From assembly GCA_035532215.1 (NCBI GenBank), contig DATKRK010000387.1, positions 1 through 28,567 of the forward strand: DNA of 28,567 bases. Reading direction: 5' to 3'. The translations under genes and the position numbers were made by a program. Below, piece after piece: positions 8,299 through 15,898 of the stretch (positions are counted from its first letter, which is position 1; each line of letters starts with the position of its first letter). The notes below the pieces were generated by a model. It was not told the DNA's origin, ran no database searches, and saw only the letters and a list, made by a program, of their open reading frames with translations. The DNA comes from JAICIG01 sp035532215 (GTDB lineage: Bacteria > Planctomycetota > Planctomycetia > Pirellulales > JAICIG01).

Positions 8299-9210
8299 AT
8301 GTCCAAATACGCAACTCGTCGCAGTTTTCTTGGGTCTTCGATGTTAGCGGCGGCCGGATTGACGGCCGGGCTGCGGCCGGGCGCCGCACGGGCCATCGAG
8401 CCGATCCAACGCAACGGCACGCCGAAATTCAAATTCAGCCTGGCGGCCTACAGCTATCGAGATCTGCTCGGCGGCAAGTCGCCCAAGCTGACGCTTTCGG
8501 ATTTCATCGCCGATTGCGCCAAGTTCGGCCTGGAAGGAACCGAACTGACCTCGTATTACTTTCCCGTCGATACCGACGACGCCTATCTGCGGAAGGTCAA
8601 GCTCGAAGCTTTCCGGCTGGGACTCGATATCTCGGGCACGGCGGTGGGCAACGATTTCTGCCACCCGGAAGGCCCCGAACGAGAGAAACAAATCGCCAAC
8701 GTAAAGCTTTGGGTCGATCGGGCCGAGGTGCTCGGCGCCCCGGTAATTCGCATTTTCTCGGGCAACGCCAAGAAAGGTCAAACCGAAGCCGAAGCCCACA
8801 AGCTGGCGGTCGAAGGCATGGAAGAGTGCTGCGAGTACGCCGGCCGGCACGGCGTGGTGTTGGCGCTGGAGAACCACGGCGGGTTGACGACCGCGATCGA
8901 CGGCCTGCTGTCGCTGGTTCACGACGTCAAAAGCCCCTGGTTCGCCGTGAACCTCGACACGGGCAACTTCCGCAGCTCCGATCCTTACGCCGACCTGGCC
9001 CGGCTGGCGCCCTACGCCATGAACGTGCAAGTCAAAGTTTCGATGCACCCGGCCGGCGGCGCCAGGGAAAAGGCCGACTTCAAGCGGCTGGCGCAAATCT
9101 TGCGCGATTCGGGCTACCGCGGCTATATCGTGCTGGAGTTCGAAGAGCCGGAAGAGCCGCGCGAGGGCTGCCCTCGTTATCTTGACGAACTGCGCCAGGC
9201 GTTTGCTTAG
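8299..9210 (+). CDS. TAT-exported sugar phosphate isomerase/epimerase-like TIM-barrel protein
   Basis: A protein of 303 residues. The N-terminus has a twin-arginine signal (T6-R7-R8-S-F-L-G followed by MLAAAGLTAGLRPGAARA), so the protein is probably exported folded. The rest is a xylose-isomerase-like (AP-endonuclease 2 fold) barrel. Likely metal ligands are E191 (LALENHGG), D220 (AVNLDTGN) and E280 (YIVLEFEEPE), with Q244/K246 where a His or Gln is usual. I chose ATG 8299 because AGGGAG ends nine bases upstream; ATG 8290 overlaps that site. A symporter gene follows 54 bases later on the same strand, separated by a hairpin. The family covers ketose epimerases, inosose enzymes and many uncharacterised proteins. 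The substrate is unknown; a sugar or cyclitol is most likely. Confidence 0.85.
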   Translation: MSKYATRRSFLGSSMLAAAGLTAGLRPGAARAIEPIQRNGTPKFKFSLAAYSYRDLLGGKSPKLTLSDFIADCAKFGLEGTELTSYYFPVDTDDAYLRKVKLEAFRLGLDISGTAVGNDFCHPEGPEREKQIANVKLWVDRAEVLGAPVIRIFSGNAKKGQTEAEAHKLAVEGMEECCEYAGRHGVVLALENHGGLTTAIDGLLSLVHDVKSPWFAVNLDTGNFRSSDPYADLARLAPYAMNVQVKVSMHPAGGAREKADFKRLAQILRDSGYRGYIVLEFEEPEEPREGCPRYLDELRQAFA

Positions 9211-9214
9211 AACC

Positions 9215-9244
9215 AGTAGGGTAGACATTCTTGTCTGCCCTACT
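9215..9244. repeat. Hairpin repeat after the isomerase-like gene
   Basis: AGTAGGGTAGACA at 9215-9227 pairs with TGTCTGCCCTACT at 9232-9244 across TTCT: 12 of 13 pairs are canonical and the other is a T-G wobble. It starts four bases after the TAG stop of the upstream gene and ends 20 bases before the ATG of the symporter. A close relative lies at 24161-24183. It may stabilise the upstream 3' end or attenuate read-through. Confidence 0.7.
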
Positions 9245-9264
9245 GAATTGCCAGGGAAGTGCGA

Positions 9265-10662
9265 ATGACCGAGCCACGCGCCGCGGCATCCAACTCGGGC
9301 GAGCCGCGCGGCGGGCTGGGCTGGTGGACCTCGAAGCCTCTTTATCTGCGCATCGGCTGGGGCTTGGCGCTGGGCCTGGCGGTCGGCGCGGCGCTGAATT
9401 TCTACTTGAGCGGACAGACGCCGCCCGACTTGGCCGCCGCTAGCGCCGCCGAAAAGCAAGCTTACGAACGGGCGGCAAGTCGCGTGGCGGCCGCGACGGC
9501 ATTGCTCGGCACGCCGGGCGATCTGGTGATGCGGTTGCTGGGCGCGTTGGCCCCGCCGCTGATTCTGTTGGCAGTGGTCCACACGCTGCTCAAGGCCGAA
9601 ATCCCCGGCCGCATGCGAACGCGGCTCGTCGGCCTGCTGCTGCTCAATACGCTGGTGGCGATCACGATTGGCCTGCTCGTTGCCAACGTCGTGCAGCCCG
9701 GGCGCTGGAATCGGTTGATCCCTGAGGAAACCGAGCGGGCGTCGGCGCCGCAGGCCGCGGTCAACCCGCTGATCCAGTTTCTCGACAACATCCCCAAGAG
9801 CATCTTCGGCCCGCTAGGCGACGAGGGCAAAGTCATCGGCGTAATCTTTCTGGCCGTGGCCTTCGGGGTCGCGCTGCGGCGCATCGAGCACCCGCGCAAG
9901 CAGTTGGTCGAAGACCTGCTGGAAATCGCTTTGGCCTGTTTTCTAGAAGTGCTCGGCTGGCTGGTGGAAATCATTCCGCTGGCCGTGTTCGGCATCGTCG
10001 CCCGGATCGTCGGCGAAAGAGGCTTTGCCGATTTCCTGTCTCTCGGGGCCTTCGTGTTCGCCGTGCTGTTGGGTCTCGCGCTGCAAGCGGGCTATTATCT
10101 GGCGCGCGTGCGTGCGGGTTCTTGGGTGCGGCCTGGCCAGTTGTTGCGCGGCTGCCGCGACGCGCTGGTAATGGCCTTTTCCACGGCCAGTTCGACCGTC
10201 ACCATGCCCGAGACGTTCGTCTGCCTGAAAGATCGCGTCGGCCTGCGCGAGGAATCGGCCAGCCTTGGCGCGCTGGTCGGCGCGAACTTCAACAACGACG
10301 GCACCGCGCTTTACGAAGCGATGGCGGCGCTGTTCATTTCGCAGATGATCGGCCGGCAACTCGGCCTGCCCGACCAGTTGATGATCGTGCTCACCTCGGT
10401 CGTGGCTTCGGTCGGCGCGGCGGGCATTCCGCAAGCAGGGCTGGTGACGATGATGATGGTCTTCGGCGCCGTCGGCCTGCCGGTCGAATACATCCCGATT
10501 CTGCTCACGGTCGACTGGTTTCTCGACCGCTGCCGCACGGCGATCAACGTGATGGGCGACATGAACGTGAGCTGCCTGCTCGAAGGCCGAGTGCGCGGCC
10601 AAGCCGCCGCAGGTTCAGAGCAGCGGACCATCGCAGAAGAAGTCCGCGAAGTCTCCGGCTGA
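9265..10662 (+). CDS. Dicarboxylate/amino acid:cation symporter (DAACS family)
   Basis: A 465-residue inner-membrane carrier of the glutamate/C4-dicarboxylate symporter family (GltP/DctA-like). Family landmarks are in order: hydrophobic helices from about residue 30; the serine-rich hairpin FSTASSTVTMPE at 305-316; NFNNDGTALYEA at 341-352, matching the cation-site NMDGTA motif; the second hairpin VGAAGIPQAG at 383-392; and DWFLDRCRTAINVMGD at 417-432. In that last motif R424 and D432 match residues used for substrate and cation binding in characterised homologues. I chose ATG 9265 because AGGGAA lies at 9253-9258; a GTG at 9259 is possible. Substrate choice among Glu, Asp, succinate and similar acids cannot be read. 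It may be co-transcribed with the isomerase-like gene. Confidence 0.9.
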   Translation: MTEPRAAASNSGEPRGGLGWWTSKPLYLRIGWGLALGLAVGAALNFYLSGQTPPDLAAASAAEKQAYERAASRVAAATALLGTPGDLVMRLLGALAPPLILLAVVHTLLKAEIPGRMRTRLVGLLLLNTLVAITIGLLVANVVQPGRWNRLIPEETERASAPQAAVNPLIQFLDNIPKSIFGPLGDEGKVIGVIFLAVAFGVALRRIEHPRKQLVEDLLEIALACFLEVLGWLVEIIPLAVFGIVARIVGERGFADFLSLGAFVFAVLLGLALQAGYYLARVRAGSWVRPGQLLRGCRDALVMAFSTASSTVTMPETFVCLKDRVGLREESASLGALVGANFNNDGTALYEAMAALFISQMIGRQLGLPDQLMIVLTSVVASVGAAGIPQAGLVTMMMVFGAVGLPVEYIPILLTVDWFLDRCRTAINVMGDMNVSCLLEGRVRGQAAAGSEQRTIAEEVREVSG

Positions 10663-10714
10663 GGCGTTTTCAGCTTCTCCGGCCCGGCGTAAGAATGGGT
10701 CTGCGCGGCTGCTT

Positions 10715-10804
10715 CTGTAGGGACCGCCCTCCGTGGCGTTCCGTGAAATCAGAGATCGCGTCGATCCGCGCTTCTCGGAACGCCACGGAGGACGCTCCCT
10801 ACAG
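10715..10804. repeat. Long inverted repeat downstream of the symporter gene
   Basis: The arms at 10715-10743 and 10776-10804 are reverse complements at 27 of 29 positions. Each outer end reads CTGTAGGGA and each inner end CCGTGGCGTTCCG; the loop is 32 bases. It lies about 50 bases after the symporter stop and could act as a terminator or be a MITE/REP-like dispersed element. Unlike the other large repeats here, the arms show only weak internal pairing. Confidence 0.8.
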
Positions 10805-10929
10805 ACTGCATTTTTCGCACTGCGGACTGCCGCCCCTCGAACCTAAGCTGCACGGCGCCGGATTTGCACCTTTGGATAATCTGTTCGAGCATCCTTAACG
10901 TTGCACGGCAGACGCCCTGGAGGTTCACC

Positions 10930-11160
10930 GTGACCAAGCACGCGAAGAGGCGCTATTTCCAACGCGGTCTGGAGCGACTGACGTGTTTTTTCCTGGGCCA
11001 CCGCGCCTTGGCGCCCGCCGAAGCCTATGGCGAAGAGATTCCCGGGCGCGACGACCAGGAGTTGCACTACTGTGCGGCTTGTGGCGCGCCCGTCTGGGTT
11101 CGCAAGCCCCACCGCCCGCAACCGACGGTTCGTTGGCTCGATTGCGGATTGGCGAGGTAA
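10930..11160 (+). CDS. Small putative zinc-binding protein
   Basis: A basic protein of 76 residues starting at GTG 10930, with GGAGG at 10919-10923 six bases before. It contains C19-FFLG-H24 and, 24 residues later, C48-AA-C51-G. A CxxxxH plus CxxCG spacing is a plausible four-ligand zinc knuckle and recalls small CxxxGHxW...CxxCG proteins such as those of the DUF1660 type; this resemblance is from memory. The rest is rich in Arg and Lys, so it might bind nucleic acid. It ends 20 bases before the 3' end of the convergent hydrolase gene. The strong ribosome site argues that it is a real gene. Confidence 0.6.
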   Translation: MTKHAKRRYFQRGLERLTCFFLGHRALAPAEAYGEEIPGRDDQELHYCAACGAPVWVRKPHRPQPTVRWLDCGLAR

Positions 11161-11180
11161 AGCGGAATCCGCGCCTCGCT

Positions 11181-13214
11181 TCAATCTCGCGGGCTCGACC
11201 GCTTCGGCTTGAGCCGCCAGCTTTCGTCGAAGAAGTCGGCGGCGACGACCTTGCCGGGCCAGAGGGCGTCGGGCGGAACGCTCAAGTCGATCACCGCCCA
11301 GTCGGGCAGCTTCGCAACTTGCCGGGCGTTGTTCAAATAGGCGAAGTCGCGGAAGGTGAAGCTGCTGTTGAGCACGACGTATCGCTTGGGGTTGAGCGGG
11401 TTGGGATAAATCGCAATCAGCGCGTGTTTGTCGGCGTCGAAGGCTTCCTCGCCGGCGGTGATTTTCTCGGCGTTCCAAGCGATCGGCAGCTTTTCGGCGA
11501 TGCGTCCCAGCAGTTTGTTGCTCGCCGGGTCGCCCCACAGCACCAAGTTGGCCCCGGCGATGTCTTCGTCGGACACGTCGGTGTCGTCCTTCACGCGGGC
11601 CTCGCCGCGGAAATGCCGCCGCCAATGCTCGATGGCCCGATCGAGTTCGGCCGCCGCCCACCGGCCGACTTCCTCGTGAGCCGCCTCGCCGGTCGGGCGG
11701 ACGAACACGAACGAATCCATGAAAGCGTCGTCGATCGGGCCCTGCAAATCGTGCCGCTTGCGCAAGCCCGGCTTGGTGCGGCCGCCGAGATGCCAGCCGT
11801 CGTCGTCCTGATGAAGCTGCACGCTGAACGAGCGGTCGCTCCGCGGCGAGGGGCCTTCGATCTCCTCCTCGTCGATCAACAGCACCACCGGCACGTCGAC
11901 GTCGAACGGGCACCAGCCGGGCGGCATGTCCAGACTCAAATCGGTGACATTGTCCGTTTCGATTTCCACCTCCGAGGCGTCGGTCAGCGCGGCGTGGATT
12001 TCGGCCCGGCGCCAATGTTCGCCCATGCCGTCAACCGTAACCCAACCCGAGCGATTGTATTTCAGCGTATAAGTGACGAAGCGAATGACCGGCGGCAGGC
12101 GGTCGCGACCGATCTCGGCCAGGCTGTCCAGCCGCTCCTCGACTTCGGCCGCCGCCCGCGGATGATAGCTGTGGCGAGTCTCCGGGCCGATCACGTGAAT
12201 CAGGTCGATATCGATCTTGGCCAGCGCTAGCTGCATGATGTCTGCGGCTTGCTTTTGACTATCCAACTCGCCGCTGTAGGCCACGGTCGGGCATTGATAA
12301 AGGTTCTGCGCCCAATCGGTGCAATCGTACCAGTGCCAGAGCTTCTGCTCGTACCAGGTCGGTTCGAGCGTTTCTTTCTGGAAGACTTTGAGGAACTCGG
12401 GCGTTTCGGCAAAGCCGGCGCCGGGGTTGGCCGCGAACCAACGGTCGGCATAGTGAACGGCGAATTGCCAGCAAGCGGCGCCGCCCATCGAAAAGCCGCG
12501 AACGCTGGTCTGGTCGCGATCGATGCGATAGTGTCGTTCGACCGCATCGAGCGCTTCGAGCACGTCGACCTCGCCGGCGAACTTGAAGGCGTTGCAATAG
12601 CGGCCGTAAGGGTGCAGCACGATCGCGTCGCGCGGGGCGAATTGGCCGACTTGCTTGCGGCGGCCTTGGATGAAATTCAGTTCGCTCAGCGTCTCGCCGC
12701 GGCCGTGGAACCAGATGTCGAGCCGGCTCTTGTGCTGGCCTTGGAAGGCATACGACTCCGGAACCACCAGACCATAGGGCTGCACTGAGCCGTCGATCTT
12801 CGAAACATACCCCCGGACGACCAGGCCGTGAGCCGTGATCCAAGGGGCGTTGCCCGCGGCCAACTGGTCGGCTCGCTCATGCCCTTCTTTCAACAGTTCC
12901 TCGGCGACCGCCAGTTCTTTCTCGTTGAAGAATTCCTGATATTCGACCGCGTCGCGAACCGCCTTGGCGTAGATCATCAGGTCGGGCAGCAGCTCGGTGG
13001 TGCGCCGGTCGTTGCGGCTGCGGAGCATGTCGATCTTCGAGGCCAACGATCCCGCCTCTTTCAGCAACTTTTGCGAAGTTTCCGCCGGAACTTCCATGCC
13101 CAGCTTCGGCACCCGGCGGACGTTTTGGGCCGTGTTATCGGCCGGGCCGTCGGCCAGCGCGGTGCGGGTCGCGAACATCGAGCAGAGCAATAGGGTGCGT
13201 AGAACGACTTGCAT
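11181..13214 (-). CDS. Secreted alpha/beta-hydrolase (esterase/peptidase-like), paralogue A
   Basis: A 677-residue protein with an N-terminal signal peptide (about 1-22, ending TALADG). A helical region (about 45-125) leads into an alpha/beta-hydrolase domain. The oxyanion region is LDIWFHGRGE, the nucleophile elbow is G240-F-S242-M-G-G, the likely acid is D318 (YSGELDSQ) and the likely base is H348 or H351 (GPETRHSYHP). The following 300 residues (a beta-rich part, then LQGPIDDAFMDSF...LVLWGDPASN...IYPNPLNPKRYVVLNS) form a conserved second domain. This resembles the prolyl-oligopeptidase/PHB-depolymerase-type esterases of planctomycetes; the substrate is unknown. It aligns along its whole length with the gene at 15899-18943, with the catalytic Ser at the same residue number. 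ATG 13214 puts the signal peptide at the N-terminus. Confidence 0.85.
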   Translation of the reverse strand: MQVVLRTLLLCSMFATRTALADGPADNTAQNVRRVPKLGMEVPAETSQKLLKEAGSLASKIDMLRSRNDRRTTELLPDLMIYAKAVRDAVEYQEFFNEKELAVAEELLKEGHERADQLAAGNAPWITAHGLVVRGYVSKIDGSVQPYGLVVPESYAFQGQHKSRLDIWFHGRGETLSELNFIQGRRKQVGQFAPRDAIVLHPYGRYCNAFKFAGEVDVLEALDAVERHYRIDRDQTSVRGFSMGGAACWQFAVHYADRWFAANPGAGFAETPEFLKVFQKETLEPTWYEQKLWHWYDCTDWAQNLYQCPTVAYSGELDSQKQAADIMQLALAKIDIDLIHVIGPETRHSYHPRAAAEVEERLDSLAEIGRDRLPPVIRFVTYTLKYNRSGWVTVDGMGEHWRRAEIHAALTDASEVEIETDNVTDLSLDMPPGWCPFDVDVPVVLLIDEEEIEGPSPRSDRSFSVQLHQDDDGWHLGGRTKPGLRKRHDLQGPIDDAFMDSFVFVRPTGEAAHEEVGRWAAAELDRAIEHWRRHFRGEARVKDDTDVSDEDIAGANLVLWGDPASNKLLGRIAEKLPIAWNAEKITAGEEAFDADKHALIAIYPNPLNPKRYVVLNSSFTFRDFAYLNNARQVAKLPDWAVIDLSVPPDALWPGKVVAADFFDESWRLKPKRSSPRD

Positions 13215-13322
13215 AGCACATCTCGCGGAGAAATCGGGTTGGGTCGCGGTGGGCTCGAAGGTAACGGCCCGCAGAGGGGTTTGCAAGCGGCGGCGGGCTC
13301 TCTGTGAGCGGACGAAGTAGAT

Positions 13323-13384
13323 GTAGGTTATGCTTCAGCATAACACTTCTGGTTTCGGCGATGTTATGCTGAAGCATAACCTAC
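13323..13384. repeat. Nested inverted repeat (double hairpin), GTTATGCT family
   Basis: The 22-base arms at 13323-13344 and 13363-13384 are perfect reverse complements. Each arm is itself a hairpin: GTTATGCT-TC-AGCATAAC on the left and GTTATGCT-GA-AGCATAAC on the right. The loop is 18 bases. It lies in the 233-base divergent spacer between hydrolase paralogue A and the J-like/SUMF1 gene, 64 bases before the latter's start, so it could affect either promoter. Confidence 0.85.
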
Positions 13385-13447
13385 GCGGAGGCGTGGGGAA
13401 CTTACGGCACAAGGTAGCGTGAGCGAGCAAGTGAAAAAGCGAAGGGC

Positions 13448-15790
13448 ATGAGCTTCGATCCCTACGACGACTGGCTGAAAATCTCGCCTGGCAGCGGGCC
13501 GCCCAGCTATTACGATTTGCTCGGTCTGGCGCCGTTCGAGGCCGATCCCGAGCGAATTCGCGACGCCGGCATGCAGCGGATGGCTCATGTGCGCCGCTTC
13601 CAGTTGGGCCAACACGGCGCCGACGCGATTCGGCTGCTGGGCGAACTGGCCCTGGCGTTCGACTGTCTCTCGACGCCCGAACGCAAAGCCGCCTACGACG
13701 CGAATCTGGGAGCCTCGCAAGCCTGGGCCGCGCCGCCGCCGCCTGTCACTAGCGCGGACCAGACAATCGAGGGAGGGACGGGCGCCCTCGCCCGTCGGCC
13801 GGACCAAGCCCGCGAGGCGAGCGCAAGCGACGAGCCGCCGCCCGTCATATCTCGACCGCCTGCCCCTCCTCGCCAAATCGATCCCGAAAAGTTCGGCGTT
13901 CGGCAGGCAAGCGTCGAAGCCGCAGCCCCGCTGCCAGCGTCACGCTTGCCGAACTGGGCTTGGCTCGCCGCCGGCGCCGTCTTGGGGCTCGTGGTCGTCG
14001 GTTTTTCAGTGCTGACCGTGCTCGCGCTTTCCACAACTGATTCGACGGCGAATTCGGTCCCTGCCGAACCAACGCGCCCAACGGCGCACCTTCAAGCGCC
14101 GCCCGAGCAGAGCGTGATCGAAGGACAGCCGCTGTCCCTACAAGTCTCGGTCGACGATCCGACAGACGAAAGCAACGCCGCCACCGGGAACGACTCGTGG
14201 CGATATTTCCTGCAAGCCGGCGCCCCGAGCGGCGCGCAGATCGACAAGAATTCCGGCGTTTTTTCCTGGACGCCCGATGAAAGTCAAGGCCCGGCGACTT
14301 ACTGCATCGCCGTCGCGGCCCAAAAGCCGGGCCAGCCCGAGCTTGCCGGCGAAATTCAGGTCAAAGTCCGCGAAGCGAACCAGTCGCCGCAAATCACGGC
14401 GATCGCCGACGCGACCATCGACGAAGAGCGGCCGTATTCGTTCACCTTCCGCGCCAGAGACGCCGATCTGCCGCCCAACCGCTTGACGTTCTCCTTGGAG
14501 CCAGGCGCCCCCGAGGGCATGCAGCTCGATCCCAAGAGCGGCCGTTTGGAATGGACTCCCAGCGAAGCGCAAGGGCCGGGCGAATACCTGATTGGCGTGC
14601 GCGTTTCCGACGACTTCTCGCCGCCCGGCGTCGACATGGAAAAGTTTTCGATCACGGTTCGGGAAGTCAATCGGCCGCCGGCGTTCGAGGCAGTCCCGAA
14701 GAGCAAGACCGTGAACTTGTACGATCTTGCCACGCTGGAACTGAAGGCGACCGATCCCGACTTGCCGCCGAACAAGCTCACGTTCAGTTTCGAGGGCGAG
14801 CCGCCCGAGGGAGCGGAAATCGACGACGTTTCGTCAACGCTGGTATGGCGTCCGGCTCCGAAGTTCTACGGAACGAAACAAAAAATCTCGCTGCGCGTTA
14901 CGGACGACGCCCCCCAACCGCTCAGCGACCAGACGACGTTGACGATCGACGTCGGCCGCACGGCGACGAATTCCATCGGCATGAAGCTGGTTTACATTCA
15001 GCCGGGCGAATTCCGTATGGGATTCGAACTGCGGCCCGACTCAAACCAGGCGCGCGCCCATGACGTGACGATCGAGAAGCCCTTTTACTTGGGGCAATTC
15101 GAAGTGACGACCGACCAATTCGCGCTGTTCGTGCGAGAGCAAAACAATTTCCAAACCGAAGCGGAGCGGGATGGACGCGGCGGACAGATCTTCAACGGTT
15201 ATGACTTCGATGACAGTCCCCTCGCGACCTGGCAAACTCCTGGTTTTCCGCAAACCGGCGAACATCCGGTGGTCGACGTCACGTGGAACGACGCCCAGCG
15301 GTTTTGCCAGTGGCTGACGAATCGCGAAGGGCGCCGCTATCGGCTGCCCACGGAAGCCGAATGGGAGTATTGCTGCCGGGCCGGAACGACAACGAACTAC
15401 TCCAGCGGCAATAACTTCCGTTCGCTCCAAGGGGTCGCCAACATCGCCGACGCATCCTTCTCCGCCATGGTTGAGAAGAACTTCCCGTTGGGCGAAATCG
15501 ATCCCGACGAACGTGCGCCCTGGAACGACGGCTTCGTGTACACGGCGCCGGTCGGCAGCTTTCGGCCCAACGACTTCGAGCTTTACGACATGCACGGCAA
15601 CATTTCCGAATGGTGCCAAGACGCCTTCGGCGGGGGGCGGATCGTGCGAGGCGGTTCGTTCCATTCGCTGCCGGAGGACGTTCGCTCGGCGCTGCGGAAG
15701 TGGCACGTGCCGTCGTTCCGCCGCAACGATCTAGGGTTCCGCGTCGTGGCCGACGGCGGCGATCCGCTTGCACCGCCGCCGCCGCAGTGA
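13448..15790 (+). CDS. J-like / membrane helix / Ig-cadherin-like repeats / SUMF1-domain protein
   Basis: A 780-residue mosaic. Residues 4-90 are a J-like helical domain of a planctomycete type (PYDDWL, SYYDLLGLAPFEADPERI, then LSTPERKAAYDANLG). Residues 95-165 are a Pro-rich linker. Residues 168-195 form a membrane helix, predicting a cytoplasmic J-like part and an external remainder. Residues 215-503 contain three Ig/cadherin-like (He_PIG-type) repeats with SGVFSWTPDESQGPATY and SGRLEWTPSEAQGPGEY motifs. Residues 508-768 are a SUMF1/FGE-fold domain (IGMKLVYIQPGEFRMG, RLPTEAEWEYCCRAG, DMHGNISEWC, VRGGSF, DLGFRVV). The segment after GGSF reads HSLPEDVRSALR and lacks the two active-site cysteines of true formylglycine-generating enzymes, so it is probably a binding domain. 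Residues 109-116 are encoded by a dispersed 24-nt repeat. Confidence 0.85.
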   Translation: MSFDPYDDWLKISPGSGPPSYYDLLGLAPFEADPERIRDAGMQRMAHVRRFQLGQHGADAIRLLGELALAFDCLSTPERKAAYDANLGASQAWAAPPPPVTSADQTIEGGTGALARRPDQAREASASDEPPPVISRPPAPPRQIDPEKFGVRQASVEAAAPLPASRLPNWAWLAAGAVLGLVVVGFSVLTVLALSTTDSTANSVPAEPTRPTAHLQAPPEQSVIEGQPLSLQVSVDDPTDESNAATGNDSWRYFLQAGAPSGAQIDKNSGVFSWTPDESQGPATYCIAVAAQKPGQPELAGEIQVKVREANQSPQITAIADATIDEERPYSFTFRARDADLPPNRLTFSLEPGAPEGMQLDPKSGRLEWTPSEAQGPGEYLIGVRVSDDFSPPGVDMEKFSITVREVNRPPAFEAVPKSKTVNLYDLATLELKATDPDLPPNKLTFSFEGEPPEGAEIDDVSSTLVWRPAPKFYGTKQKISLRVTDDAPQPLSDQTTLTIDVGRTATNSIGMKLVYIQPGEFRMGFELRPDSNQARAHDVTIEKPFYLGQFEVTTDQFALFVREQNNFQTEAERDGRGGQIFNGYDFDDSPLATWQTPGFPQTGEHPVVDVTWNDAQRFCQWLTNREGRRYRLPTEAEWEYCCRAGTTTNYSSGNNFRSLQGVANIADASFSAMVEKNFPLGEIDPDERAPWNDGFVYTAPVGSFRPNDFELYDMHGNISEWCQDAFGGGRIVRGGSFHSLPEDVRSALRKWHVPSFRRNDLGFRVVADGGDPLAPPPPQ
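13772..13795 (+). repeat. 24-nt palindromic repeat unit inside a coding sequence
   Basis: GGAGGG-ACGGGCGCCCTCGCCCGT matches the intergenic unit seen seven times at 26763-27003 and once at 25452-25475. It lies exactly in frame, contributes residues GGTGALAR to the Pro-rich linker of the J-like/SUMF1 protein, and contains the same CGGGCG-CCCT-CGCCCG hairpin as the intergenic copies. Confidence 0.75.
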
Positions 15791-15820
15791 TCGCCGGATC
15801 AAAGACGGGCCGGCTTGCCG

Positions 15821-15846
15821 GCGGCGCCTCTGGAGTTTGGCGCCGC
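15821..15846. terminator. Hairpin after the J-like/SUMF1 gene
   Basis: GCGGCGCC at 15821-15828 pairs perfectly with GGCGCCGC at 15839-15846 across a 10-base loop, followed by GGTTTGTC. It sits 30 bases after the stop and 52 bases before the next ATG. The T-tract is poor, so a terminator or processing site is tentative. Confidence 0.35.
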
Positions 15847-15898
15847 GGTTTGTCATCATGGCCCAGGGCTTTCCCCTTCATCTCAGGTGAGACGAACC

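Noticed and set aside
8344..9582. A 412-residue minus-strand frame opposite the isomerase-like and symporter genes
   Set aside because: Rich in His, Gln and Arg, it lacks a ribosome site and is antisense to two genes with clear family motifs.
13448..15790. Annotation as a formylglycine-generating enzyme activating the nearby sulfatase
   Set aside because: The active-site cysteines expected after the GGSF motif are absent, so only the fold, not the activity, is supported.
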